The position numbers and the translations under genes are program-made. A DNA stretch of 6,867 nt from positions 1 to 6,867 of the forward strand of contig CAZCFZ010000151.1 in NCBI GenBank assembly GCA_964498065.1, written 5' to 3'. The stretch is from FEN-1297 sp964498065 (lineage in GTDB: Bacteria; Bacteroidota; Ignavibacteria; Ignavibacteriales; Ignavibacteriaceae). Shown here in pieces: positions 1 to 6,830 of the stretch (position 1 is its first letter; every line of letters starts with the position of its first letter). The notes under the pieces are model-generated. The model searched no databases, had not been told where the DNA came from, and saw nothing but the letters and a program-made list of their open reading frames with translations.

Positions 1-633
1 GCGGCTGAAGTTGCTGTTGAAAATACAATAATCCGGGCACCTTTTGACGGGACCGTCCTTACAAAAAATGCAGATGTGGGCGAAATTGTCGCGCCGCTTG
101 CTGCGAGTGTAAACTCAAAAGGTGCGGTTGTAACCATAGCAGACATGAGTTCACTTCAAGTGGAAGCGGATGTTTCCGAATCTAATATCGAAAGGATTAC
201 TCCCCAACAGGAATGTGAAATTACTCTGGATGCATACCCAAGTCATAGCTACCCCGGCTATGTAAGTAAAATTGTTCCTACTGCCGACAGAACAAAAGCA
301 ACAGTTATGGTTAAAGTAGGATTTAAACATTATGATAAACGTGTGCTCCCGGAAATGAGTGCGAAGGTATTATTTTTATCCAAAGCGACAAAAGGATCAC
401 AGAAAAGTCAGCAGCCTGTTTTAGTTGTTCCCAATACTGCTGTAGTTACAAGAAACGGTGAAAAAGTAGTGTTCACGGTTAAAAATAATACTGCGTCCCA
501 AATACCGGTTACTACCGGACAACAGTTCAATTCTTATATCGAAATTAAGTCGGGCTTAAAGAACGGTGATCAAATAATTGAGAATGTAACTGACCAGATA
601 AAAGACGGAACAAAAGTAAAAATAAGTTCATAA
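1..633 (+). CDS. Periplasmic adaptor of an ABC/RND-type exporter (HlyD/MacA-like), 5' partial
   Basis: Frame 1 is open from the first base of the window, so the gene begins upstream; the GTG at 76 is internal and not the start. The visible 210 residues begin in the second half of the lipoyl/biotinyl-like domain, with the hallmark IIRAPFDGTV at about residues 10-19. A beta-barrel domain follows (about 40-125, including ADMSSLQVEADVSESNI and PEMSAKVLF). The C-terminal membrane-proximal domain is about 135-210 (VVPNTAVVTRNGEKVVFTV, then VTTGQQ and SGLKNGDQII). The N-terminal membrane anchor or signal and the alpha-helical hairpin that contacts a TolC-like protein lie outside the window. Adaptors of this family sit in the periplasm and bridge an inner-membrane transporter to an outer-membrane channel. 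The ABC genes 63 bases downstream point to a MacA-like role rather than an RND pump. The family call is firm; the substrate is unknown. Confidence 0.9.
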   Translation, partial: AAEVAVENTIIRAPFDGTVLTKNADVGEIVAPLAASVNSKGAVVTIADMSSLQVEADVSESNIERITPQQECEITLDAYPSHSYPGYVSKIVPTADRTKATVMVKVGFKHYDKRVLPEMSAKVLFLSKATKGSQKSQQPVLVVPNTAVVTRNGEKVVFTVKNNTASQIPVTTGQQFNSYIEIKSGLKNGDQIIENVTDQIKDGTKVKISS

Positions 634-696
634 TACTTCCATTGAAATTATGCAGAGAAAAAAGAATGTATTTAACAAGTTTATAACGGAGAGAAA

Positions 697-1380
697 ATGG
701 CAGACATAATTCAAGTAAAAAATGTTTACAAATCATACTGGAGAGACAGCTTTGAAACATCGGTTCTTCATAATATATCACTTGATGTTAAAGAAGGAGA
801 ATTTCTTGCATTGATGGGTCCTTCAGGTTCAGGTAAAACTACATTATTAAATTTGATTTCAGGAATAGACAAGCCCACCAAGGGAGAAATTTATGTTAAT
901 TCAACAGACATCTCAAAGCTTGGCGAATCTGCCCTGGCAAAATGGAGATCAAATAACATAGGCTTTGTTTTTCAATTCTACAATCTCATTCCCGTACTGA
1001 CTGCATTTGAAAATGTTGAACTGCCTTTGCTTCTTACAAAATTAACTAAAGCCGAAAGAAGGCAGCATGTTGAAATGGCTTTAAATATTGTAGGACTTGG
1101 GGATAGGATAGAATATTACCCTAAACAGCTTTCCGGCGGACAAGAACAAAGGGTAGCAATTGCCAGAGCAATTGTAACTGATCCCATTATTTTAGTTGCT
1201 GATGAACCTACCGGAGACTTGGATAAAAATTCCGCAGATGAAATTTTAACTTTGATGGATAGATTAAATAAGGAATTTAATAAGACAATAGTTATGGTAA
1301 CCCATGATCCGAACGCGGCTGCCAAAGCTCATACTATTAAGCATCTCGAAAAAGGAGACTTAATCCGGGAGACTGCATGA
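697..1380 (+). CDS. ABC transporter ATP-binding protein, LolD/MacB family
   Basis: This cytoplasmic ATPase powers the two permeases encoded just downstream. All ABC ATPase motifs are present and intact in the 227 residues: Walker A GPSGSGKT (41-48), Q-loop Q93 in GFVFQFYNL, signature LSGGQ (145-149), Walker B ILVADE (165-170) with catalytic E170, D-loop GDLD (173-176) and switch H203 in VMVTHD. The 227-residue length and the GFVFQFYNLIP and DEPTGDLD wording are typical of the MacB/LolD/FtsE clade, which couples to FtsX-type permeases. The ATG at 697 is supported by GGAG at 688-691. The gene follows the adaptor by 63 bases and its stop overlaps the next start as ATGA, indicating one operon with translational coupling. 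In MacB proper this domain is fused to the permease; here it is a separate subunit. The substrate cannot be inferred. Confidence 0.96.
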   Translation: MADIIQVKNVYKSYWRDSFETSVLHNISLDVKEGEFLALMGPSGSGKTTLLNLISGIDKPTKGEIYVNSTDISKLGESALAKWRSNNIGFVFQFYNLIPVLTAFENVELPLLLTKLTKAERRQHVEMALNIVGLGDRIEYYPKQLSGGQEQRVAIARAIVTDPIILVADEPTGDLDKNSADEILTLMDRLNKEFNKTIVMVTHDPNAAAKAHTIKHLEKGDLIRETA

Positions 1381-2537
1381 AAATTTTAAAATTAATTTTT
1401 AAAAATTCCTTACGTCACAAGCTAAGATCATCACTAACGATTTTGGGAATAGCAATTGCAGTTATTGCTTTCGGACTTTTAAGAACTGTAGTTACTGCAT
1501 GGTATTCCCAGGAGAAGGCATCTTCAGCAAATAGATTGATTGTTCGCCAGGCAGTATCATTTATATTTCCGCTTCCCTATTCATATTTGGAAAAGATAGA
1601 ACATGTTCCAGGTGTTAAAGAAGTAACATTTGCAAACTGGTTCGGCGGAATTTATATCGACAGAAGTAATTTTTTTGCAAGACTCGGAGTTGATGCGAAT
1701 ACCTACTTCGATGTTTATAACGAATATCTTGTACCTAAAGATGAATTAGCTACATTCAAAAAAGAGCGAAATTCATGTATTATAGGAATAGATATTGCAA
1801 AAAAATATAATCTTAAAATCGGTGATGTTATGACTTTGGAAGGTGATATTTATCCCGGCAGCTGGGAATTTGTAGTAAGAGGAATTTATAAACCTAAATA
1901 CAGTTATACGGATGCTACCCAGATGATTTTTCACTGGAGTTATATAGATGAAAGAATGAAACAGGAAATGCCCGGACGTGCAGGTGATGTAGGCTGGTAT
2001 GTTGTTTATATAAAAAACTCCTCGCAGGCAGCAGCTATATCAAAACAAATAGACGATCTTTTTAAGAATTCACCTGCCGAAACTAAAACCGAAACAGAAA
2101 GCGCATTTCAGCAGGGTTTTATACAGGCATCCGGGGCTATTATAACATCAATGAATTATATGTCGTTTATTATTATCGGAATAATAATGCTGGTTCTTGC
2201 AAACACCATGATAATGGCAGCACGGGAACGAACACGGGAGTATGCTGTATTTAAGACAATTGGTTTTTCCGCTAAACATATTGCCGGAATAATAATCGGA
2301 GAATCGCTTTTTATTTCTATTATCGGAGGACTTCTAGGCTTATTGTTAACATACCCGTTAGTAGCCGGATTTGCACAGGTAATACCAAAAGGAATGTTCC
2401 CGATTTTTCAAGTTGAACCTATAACTGTTATTCTTGCAGTTAGTGCCGTTATAATAATTGGAATCGCTGCCTCTATTTTTCCGGTTTACCGGACAATGAG
2501 GACAAAAATTGTAGACGGGTTCAGGTTCGTAGGATGA
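1377..2537 (+). CDS. ABC transporter permease 1, FtsX/MacB-type
   Basis: This is a complete 386-residue inner-membrane permease with MacB-like topology. One transmembrane helix lies near the N-terminus (about 18-40, after the basic stretch SLRHKLRSS). A large periplasmic domain of about 215 residues follows (about 42-258; MacB_PCD-like, with VDANTYFDVY and the IGIDIAKKYNLKIGD region at 136-150). Three C-terminal helices sit at about 260-281, 303-330 and 347-370. The cytoplasmic loop RERTREYAVFKTIGFS (283-298) is the characteristic FtsX-domain coupling segment that contacts the ATPase. The start overlaps the ATPase stop by four bases (ATGA) and has GGAG at 1368-1371, five bases upstream. Permeases of this type move substrates mechanically from the periplasmic side rather than through a cytoplasm-to-periplasm channel. 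It probably pairs with the second permease downstream, which differs in sequence. The class is firm; the cargo is unknown. Confidence 0.93.
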   Translation: MKILKLIFKNSLRHKLRSSLTILGIAIAVIAFGLLRTVVTAWYSQEKASSANRLIVRQAVSFIFPLPYSYLEKIEHVPGVKEVTFANWFGGIYIDRSNFFARLGVDANTYFDVYNEYLVPKDELATFKKERNSCIIGIDIAKKYNLKIGDVMTLEGDIYPGSWEFVVRGIYKPKYSYTDATQMIFHWSYIDERMKQEMPGRAGDVGWYVVYIKNSSQAAAISKQIDDLFKNSPAETKTETESAFQQGFIQASGAIITSMNYMSFIIIGIIMLVLANTMIMAARERTREYAVFKTIGFSAKHIAGIIIGESLFISIIGGLLGLLLTYPLVAGFAQVIPKGMFPIFQVEPITVILAVSAVIIIGIAASIFPVYRTMRTKIVDGFRFVG

Positions 2538-2627
2538 TTTTTAAATATTTAACCACAAGTAATTTGTTAAAGATATATATTGAATTAATATCAAACATAA
2601 CAAGAAATATATTTCAAGGTTCATAAT
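2538..2627 (+). other. Intergenic spacer between the two permease genes
   Basis: Ninety AT-rich bases separate the permease genes. They contain no hairpin I can identify. AAGG at 2616-2619 lies eight bases before the ATG at 2628 and is the likely ribosome binding site of permease 2. The spacer is longer than the other junctions in this operon, so an internal promoter is possible, but no convincing -35/-10 pair is seen. Confidence 0.4.
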
Positions 2628-3591
2628 ATGAAGATTCCTNNNNNNNNNNNNNNNNNNNNNNNNNNNNNNNNNNNNNNNNNNNNNNNNNNNNNNNNNNNNN
2701 NNNNNNNNNNNNNNNNNNNNNNNNNNNNNNNNNNNNNNNATAAAAGGCGGAGGATTAAGTAATATTACCGTAAGAGGAGTTTCACACACTATCAATGAAT
2801 TAAGACCTGATGTAAAAATAATAAAAGGAAGAATGTTTAACTGGGGAATGCGAGAGTTGATAGTCGGCGAAGCAATAACTAAAAGATTTAAAGATGCACA
2901 GATTGGAAGCTATATTAAATTTGCAGGAGACAACTGGAAAATCGTAGGTGTTTTTTCAACCGACGGAAGCGGCTTTGATTCTGAAATATGGGGTGACGCT
3001 TTGCAATTATTAAATGCATTCAACCGTGGCAGTACGGTATCTACCGTTACTCTTAAGTTAGACAATCCGGATAATTTTGAAAGCTTCAAGAGTGCTTTTG
3101 ATTCCGATAAAAGACTAAAGGAATTCGAACCGAAAATTGAACAGCAGTATTTTGAAGATCAATCGAAAATTATGGAAATATTCATCAACGCACTCGGTTT
3201 ATTTGTAACTATCATTTTTAGCCTGGGTGCTGTAATCGGTGCGATGATAACAATGTATGCTGCAGTTGCAAATCGAACAGTGGAAATAGGCACTTTGCGT
3301 TCTTTAGGATTTAGAAGAAGAAGCATTCTCTTTGCATTCTTAATCGAATCTTTGTCAATCGCATTAACCGGAGGGGTTATAGGTTTAATACTTGCTTCAT
3401 TTTTACAGTTGTTCACGGTTTCAACTTTAAACTTCGGATCATTTGCCGAATTAACTTTTTCATTTGCTCTTTCACCCTGGACGATATTCTGGTCATTATT
3501 ATTTGCTGCAATTATGGGTTTTGTCGGCGGATTTTTACCTTCTGTCCGAGCAGCTCGTTTAAATATTGTTAATGCCCTAAGAGCAGGATAA
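2628..3591 (+). CDS. ABC transporter permease 2, FtsX/MacB-type, interrupted by an assembly gap
   Basis: The start is read as ATG 2628 (MKIP, then the N run), supported by AAGG at 2616-2619; MKIP is a common opening for second permeases of this family. After the gap, frame 1 is open from 2740, well before the first ATG at 2833. It begins in the periplasmic domain (ITVRGVSHT, then ELRPDVKIIKGRMF and ELIVGEAITKRF). Three C-terminal transmembrane segments lie at about 3181-3264, 3331-3411 and 3475-3543. The coupling loop NRTVEIGTLRSLGFRRRS lies between the first two. The 283 residues after the gap are intact to the stop. Transmembrane helix 1 and the first part of the periplasmic domain are missing, evidently through unassembled sequence rather than decay. 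It is clearly related to permease 1 in layout but not a close copy, so a heterodimeric membrane complex is the likely arrangement. The start-to-gap link is inferred from order and family pattern. Confidence 0.85.
2640..2739. other. Assembly gap, 100 N
   Basis: Exactly 100 undetermined bases, the usual placeholder for a scaffold gap of unknown size. The upstream reading frame (ATG 2628) and the downstream frame (from 2740) are not in register across 100 bases, so the true gap length is not 100 unless a frameshift is present. Aligning by eye with permease 1 suggests that roughly 90-120 codons are absent. Confidence 0.97.
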
Positions 3592-3612
3592 GTAATAAAA
3601 ATTTATCTGCTC
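3581..3612. terminator. Possible stem-loop over the convergent stop codons
   Basis: GAGCAG (3581-3586) plus ATAA (3588-3591) can pair with TTAT (3603-3606) plus CTGCTC (3607-3612). This gives a 10-bp stem with one bulged G (3587) and an 11-base loop. The arms lie inside the last codons and stop codons of permease 2 (plus) and the GH47 gene (minus), and the loop is the whole intergenic spacer. No strong T tract follows on either strand, so it is not a canonical intrinsic terminator. It could still act bidirectionally or protect 3' ends. The pairing is seen directly; the function is a guess. Confidence 0.3.
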
Positions 3613-5006
3613 AAAGAAATTTTCAACGGGTGAGCTTCAGTATTAAAAATTATTTTATTGAAATCGAGTGTTTTTTCAGGAGCGAACATTAAGTAAAGGT
3701 ATTTTAAAGTCTCTGCAAGGAAGAAACTCTCCATGCTGTCTTCTTTTTCTTTTGTAATAACACTTTTAAGTTCCGCAAAACCTGCATCGGTTCGGCAGTA
3801 CTTAACGATGCTATTCAAAAATGTTTTTCCCATCTCTAAATATTTTTCATTATGGGTATAATGATATAGATAATAAGCGGATTCGATTATTTCCGGCCTA
3901 AGTACATAACCCGGATAAGTAATTTTCATAGTTTCAAAATTTATTTGCTCGGGCTCAATTCCTTCAAGGTTCCACATTTTGTAGCATGAAGCTTCAAGTG
4001 CTTCAGCTCTTTTTAAGTCTCCTCCCAAAGCTAACTCAGCCGGGAAATATGCATCAAGTGCGCCAAACAAAGTTGAAGTTCTTTTACCTGTATTCATGTC
4101 AGCCTGCGCATACCAAAAACCTGTCTTTGTACTGTCGGCAAGATACTTGTTAACTGCTTTAATACTTGTCTCCCACATTCTCTTGCAGTCTTTATCACCA
4201 AAAAGCTTCCAGCTTTTCAGCAGATATTCGTAATAAGAATCAATTCCGCCGCTTATATGACTTTCCGTATCTTCCCATTTACCCGTATCAACATTTATAG
4301 TTGAGCCGACCAATCCTATTTTTGATCTTCTGCTGTAAAGTTCTACTAAAGCTTTCTTGGCTTTGTTATAATAAACAGGATTTCCCGTAAGCTTACTTAA
4401 TGTTCCGAATTCAATCAACAAGGTTCCAATCTCAGCGGGATTACTTACTACGCCGCTGGTCTTACCGGTTTCTAAATTAACGTATCTGTATGGCATTCCT
4501 GTTTTTGAATTAAAAGACGGAAGCAGTCTATTTCCAAGATCTTGTGCAAGAGATAAAAATCTTTTATCGCCGTCAAGTTCATAAGCAGAAAGAAGTCCGC
4601 CCAGCATTCTAATAGTTATCTCAAAAGTTTTTACGGAAATATCTTTATCAAATGAAAGATGATTCAATATCAATTCTTTATCTTCTTTTGCCTCCTTCTT
4701 TAATCCCATTAAAGTCATTGTATCAAAAGCATCCACCGGAGTCATATATAAAGATGTTCCGTACCAATCAAAATAAGTTTTGCTAATAGGCTTAAGTTCA
4801 TCATGACCCCATGCGTATCTTTTATATCCGTTCCAAGCGTGCAGAAACTGTGCTTTAACTTCTTCGGCCAGCTTTTCCTTGTCGATTTTCAGATTAGTTC
4901 TTGCCTTATTGCTATGCGATGAATGCAGAAAACAGTATGAAGAGCTGTTGAATATAAAAAATGTAATTAAAATAATTACTGCTGCATGTGTTATAAAACT
5001 TTTCAT
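3603..5006 (-). CDS. Secreted glycoside hydrolase family 47 alpha-1,2-mannosidase
   Basis: GH47 enzymes are calcium-dependent, inverting exo-alpha-1,2-mannosidases. The 467 residues carry the family motifs in order: AWNGYKRYAWGHDELKP (57-73), VDAFDTMTLMGL (91-102), FEITIRMLGGLLSAY (128-142), PAEIGTLLIEF (190-200), DSYYEYLLK (256-264), LRPEIIES (369-376), DSMESFFLAETLKYLYLMF (423-441) and FNTEAHP (454-460). By family equivalence the catalytic carboxylates are E129, D256 and E372, and T456 is the calcium ligand; all are present. The N-terminus has a hydrophobic stretch (about 8-20) ending near SSSYC, a Sec-type signal peptide without a good lipobox, so a periplasmic or secreted location is expected. 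The start has AAGG ten bases upstream (5017-5020 on the complementary strand). It lies 84 bases downstream of the GH125 gene on the same strand, probably co-transcribed. GH47 is mainly eukaryotic, with fewer bacterial members. The family call is firm; the exact glycan is unknown. Confidence 0.95.
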   Translation of the reverse strand: MKSFITHAAVIILITFFIFNSSSYCFLHSSHSNKARTNLKIDKEKLAEEVKAQFLHAWNGYKRYAWGHDELKPISKTYFDWYGTSLYMTPVDAFDTMTLMGLKKEAKEDKELILNHLSFDKDISVKTFEITIRMLGGLLSAYELDGDKRFLSLAQDLGNRLLPSFNSKTGMPYRYVNLETGKTSGVVSNPAEIGTLLIEFGTLSKLTGNPVYYNKAKKALVELYSRRSKIGLVGSTINVDTGKWEDTESHISGGIDSYYEYLLKSWKLFGDKDCKRMWETSIKAVNKYLADSTKTGFWYAQADMNTGKRTSTLFGALDAYFPAELALGGDLKRAEALEASCYKMWNLEGIEPEQINFETMKITYPGYVLRPEIIESAYYLYHYTHNEKYLEMGKTFLNSIVKYCRTDAGFAELKSVITKEKEDSMESFFLAETLKYLYLMFAPEKTLDFNKIIFNTEAHPLKISLSR

Positions 5007-5090
5007 TAGATTGAGACCTTTTTAGATATTAACTTTATTTGTATTCACATATTAACGGAGACAAATTATTTTTTGCTTAGACAATTTTTT
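5007..5090 (-). other. Spacer between the GH125 and GH47 genes
   Basis: This 84-base AT-rich spacer has no hairpin terminator that I can find. It does hold an imperfect direct repeat, AGACAAATTATTTTTT at 5059-5074 and AGACAATTTTTTTT starting at 5079, probably a by-product of the A/T bias. The lack of a terminator and the matching functions support a two-gene operon read from GH125 into GH47. Confidence 0.4.
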
Positions 5091-6518
5091 TTAAATGTTC
5101 AATAATTCAGGTTTTTCATTATATAATTTTAATATTAACTCACCAAAGAGAGTATTTGCCCACGCAAACCATTTACGTGAAAATTTATTAGGATTATCTT
5201 TATTAAATGATTCGTGCATAAAACCGGTATCGGCACTGCTTTTAATTAAGGTTTTTAGACAAGAAGATATTTCTTCATCATTATTTGAAGTTAAAGCCTG
5301 CATCATTAAACTGATGGGCCAAATTTTTCCCAATCCGGTATGTGGACTGCCGATACCTTTCCCGGCAGTTCCCTGGAAAAAATAAGGATTGTCGCTGCTA
5401 AGTATAAACTTTCTCGTATTCTGATAAACACTGTCAGTTAAAGAAACACATTCTAAATACGGAAGCGAGAGTAAACTTGGGACATTTGCATCGTCCATAA
5501 AAAGTTGATTACCGAATCCATCAACTTCATAAGGAAATATCCGCCCAAACTTTAGATGATTAGCAAATGCATAATTTTGTATAGAATTATTAACTTCATC
5601 AGCCAGAGCCGAACATTGAGATGCAAATTCAGTATCCCCTATTATTTTATTAAACATTTCCGACAGATAATTTAATACTTTAACAGCAAAATAATTTGAT
5701 GGTACTAAAAATGGGAAAATGGTTGCATCATCGGATGGCCGGAACATTGAACATATCAATCCTACAGGTCTAACCGGATTGCCGTAACCGTCTTCAGAAA
5801 GCGTATCAGTCGCCTTTCTGGTAACTCTTTGAAATTTGTAAGGACCTTCACCGTGTTTTCTCTGCTGCTGTTTAAAAGTCTGCAGCACCAATTTCATTGC
5901 TCTTTGCCAATTCTCATCGAAACAAGAAACATCTCCGGTAGTTTTCCAATATCCATAAGCTAATCTAATCGGATAACACAATGAATCTATTTCCCATTTT
6001 CGTTCATGGTCTTCCGGTTTCATTTCCGTCAGGTCTTTATCCCATTCACTGCCTGTCGGTCCGTAATTAAAAGCATTTGCGTAAGGATCTATAAGTATAC
6101 ATTTTGTTTGTCGATTTATAACGCCGGCAAAAAGTTCCTTCAATTTTTTATCTTTATTTATTAAAGGCAGATATGGCCAGACTTGAGCACTCGAATCGCG
6201 AAGCCACATTGCATTAATATCGCCTGTTATAACAAAAGTATCCGATCTGCCGTCAATCATTTTAAAATTGACTGTCGTATCTAAAGTATTTGGATAGCAG
6301 TTTTCAAAAATCCACGCGAGCTCTTTATTCTTAATTCCTTTTTTAATTTCCATTATCTTTGCTTCAACCGCAGGACTTGTAAATTTTCTTTCACTTACTT
6401 TCGGTCTTTTGCTGATAAACTCATTTTGTCCGAGAATTGAAGGAATACTTACACCGGAAATAGATAACCCGGCAATTGTTATACCGCCTAATTTTAAAAA
6501 GTCTCTCCTTGAAGGCAT
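5091..6518 (-). CDS. Tat-exported glycoside hydrolase family 125 exo-alpha-1,6-mannosidase
   Basis: GH125 enzymes are metal-independent, inverting exo-alpha-1,6-mannosidases. The 475 residues start with a textbook twin-arginine signal, SRRDFLK (3-9), followed by a hydrophobic region (10-29), so export in folded form by Tat is predicted. Family motifs follow: GDINAMWLRDSSAQVWPYL (99-117), KWEIDSLCYPIRLAYGYW (174-191), GLICSMFRPSDDATIFPF (253-270), DDANVPSLLSLPYL (342-355), GIGSPHTG (388-395) and TGFMHESF (431-438). By analogy with characterised clostridial and streptococcal members, the general acid should be an Asp of RPSDDA (263/264) and the base E436 of MHESF. I assigned these from memory of the family, not from an alignment. 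The start is fixed by GGAG eight bases upstream and by the Tat motif. It is the promoter-proximal gene of the pair with GH47, consistent with stepwise mannan or N-glycan trimming. The family was formerly called DUF1237. Confidence 0.94.
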   Translation of the reverse strand: MPSRRDFLKLGGITIAGLSISGVSIPSILGQNEFISKRPKVSERKFTSPAVEAKIMEIKKGIKNKELAWIFENCYPNTLDTTVNFKMIDGRSDTFVITGDINAMWLRDSSAQVWPYLPLINKDKKLKELFAGVINRQTKCILIDPYANAFNYGPTGSEWDKDLTEMKPEDHERKWEIDSLCYPIRLAYGYWKTTGDVSCFDENWQRAMKLVLQTFKQQQRKHGEGPYKFQRVTRKATDTLSEDGYGNPVRPVGLICSMFRPSDDATIFPFLVPSNYFAVKVLNYLSEMFNKIIGDTEFASQCSALADEVNNSIQNYAFANHLKFGRIFPYEVDGFGNQLFMDDANVPSLLSLPYLECVSLTDSVYQNTRKFILSSDNPYFFQGTAGKGIGSPHTGLGKIWPISLMMQALTSNNDEEISSCLKTLIKSSADTGFMHESFNKDNPNKFSRKWFAWANTLFGELILKLYNEKPELLNI

Positions 6519-6526
6519 ATCATTAA

Positions 6527-6530
6527 CTCC
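6527..6530 (-). promoter_or_regulatory. Shine-Dalgarno of the GH125 gene
   Basis: CTCC on the plus strand reads GGAG on the minus strand, eight bases before the ATG. This supports the start that gives an intact Tat motif at residues 3-9. Confidence 0.75.
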
Positions 6531-6671
6531 GCAATTAATAACTTATAAAAGATGCATTTATTAGCTATGATTTAAATTAATTAATTTTCTTCTGAATTCT
6601 TAACTATATTAATTGAAAATCATCTGAAAAAAGTAATTATGAAGTTTAAAGCAACAACATATAATTTATAA

Positions 6672-6799
6672 TTATATAAAACTACGAATGAATTTTTAAT
6701 CCGGAGCTAAATTATGGATAAGAATGATAAATGTACAATTTATTTCATTATGATTTTTTCTGAATCACAATTTTATATACTACGAATATTTTTTAAATT
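6672..6799. repeat. Imperfect direct repeat around ACTACGAAT
   Basis: TTATAT-AAA-ACTACGAAT-GAATTTTTA (from 6672) and TTATAT-ACTACGAAT-ATTTTTTAA (from 6773) share the nine-base core ACTACGAAT (6681-6689 and 6779-6787) and flanking T/A runs. The cores are 98 bases apart. They may be paired protein-binding or promoter-related sites, or a remnant of a local duplication. The core repeat is exact, but its meaning is unknown. Confidence 0.3.
6703..6706 (+). promoter_or_regulatory. Candidate Shine-Dalgarno before the 38-codon ORF
   Basis: GGAG sits seven bases before ATG 6714, ideal spacing. It is the main reason the short ORF downstream is listed at all. Confidence 0.4.
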
Positions 6800-6830
6800 T
6801 AATGACAATTTTTCGGTGGAAATTTTTTAA
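6714..6830 (+). CDS. Possible small ORF, 38 residues, unknown function
   Basis: The ORF begins MDKNDKCTIYFIM and ends NFSVEIF. It is rich in Phe and Ile, as expected from AT-rich sequence, with a charged start and no clear transmembrane helix or known motif. In favour of it being real are a well-placed GGAG at 6703-6706 and a TAATG junction with a following open frame at 6830. Against it are its short length, its A/T-driven composition and the absence of any family resemblance. It could be a leader peptide for a gene beyond the window, or simply non-coding. I do not recognise it and assign no function. Confidence 0.25.
   Translation: MDKNDKCTIYFIMIFSESQFYILRIFFKFNDNFSVEIF

Larger units (their letters stand above)
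6519..6713. promoter_or_regulatory. Upstream region of the mannosidase operon
   Basis: The GH125-GH47 promoter should lie in these 195 very AT-rich bases. I cannot fix a -35/-10 pair on the minus strand. The region includes a perfect 14-base palindrome, AAATTAATTAATTT (6574-6587), which could be an operator but is simple enough to arise by chance. On the plus strand TATAAT occurs at 6660-6665 without a convincing -35. No RNA gene or riboswitch fold is evident. Confidence 0.35.

Noticed and set aside
76..633. Adaptor gene starting at the GTG at 76
   Set aside because: The same frame is open back to base 1 and encodes the conserved IIRAPFDGTV of the lipoyl domain, so 76 is internal and the gene is cut by the window edge.
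545..781. Minus-strand ORF across the adaptor-ATPase junction, and similar ones at 1116-1325 and 3159-3416
   Set aside because: All are antisense to well-supported genes and show no motif; they are chance open frames.
2541..2795. Minus-strand ORF spanning the N run
   Set aside because: About 33 of its 84 codons are undetermined bases, and the rest is antisense to the permease gene and its leader, with no family resemblance.
2833..3591. Permease 2 starting at the ATG at 2833
   Set aside because: Conserved periplasmic-domain sequence continues upstream in frame to the N run, and a start here would leave the protein without its first membrane helix.
5059..5092. Direct repeat AGACAA(A)TT plus T run as a regulatory or attachment site
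   Set aside because: It is short, imperfect and dominated by T runs in an AT-rich spacer; no mobile element or integrase is nearby.
5095..5385. Plus-strand ORF of 96 codons inside the GH125 gene
   Set aside because: It is antisense to the conserved C-terminal part of GH125, which carries clear family motifs; the plus-strand product has no recognisable features.
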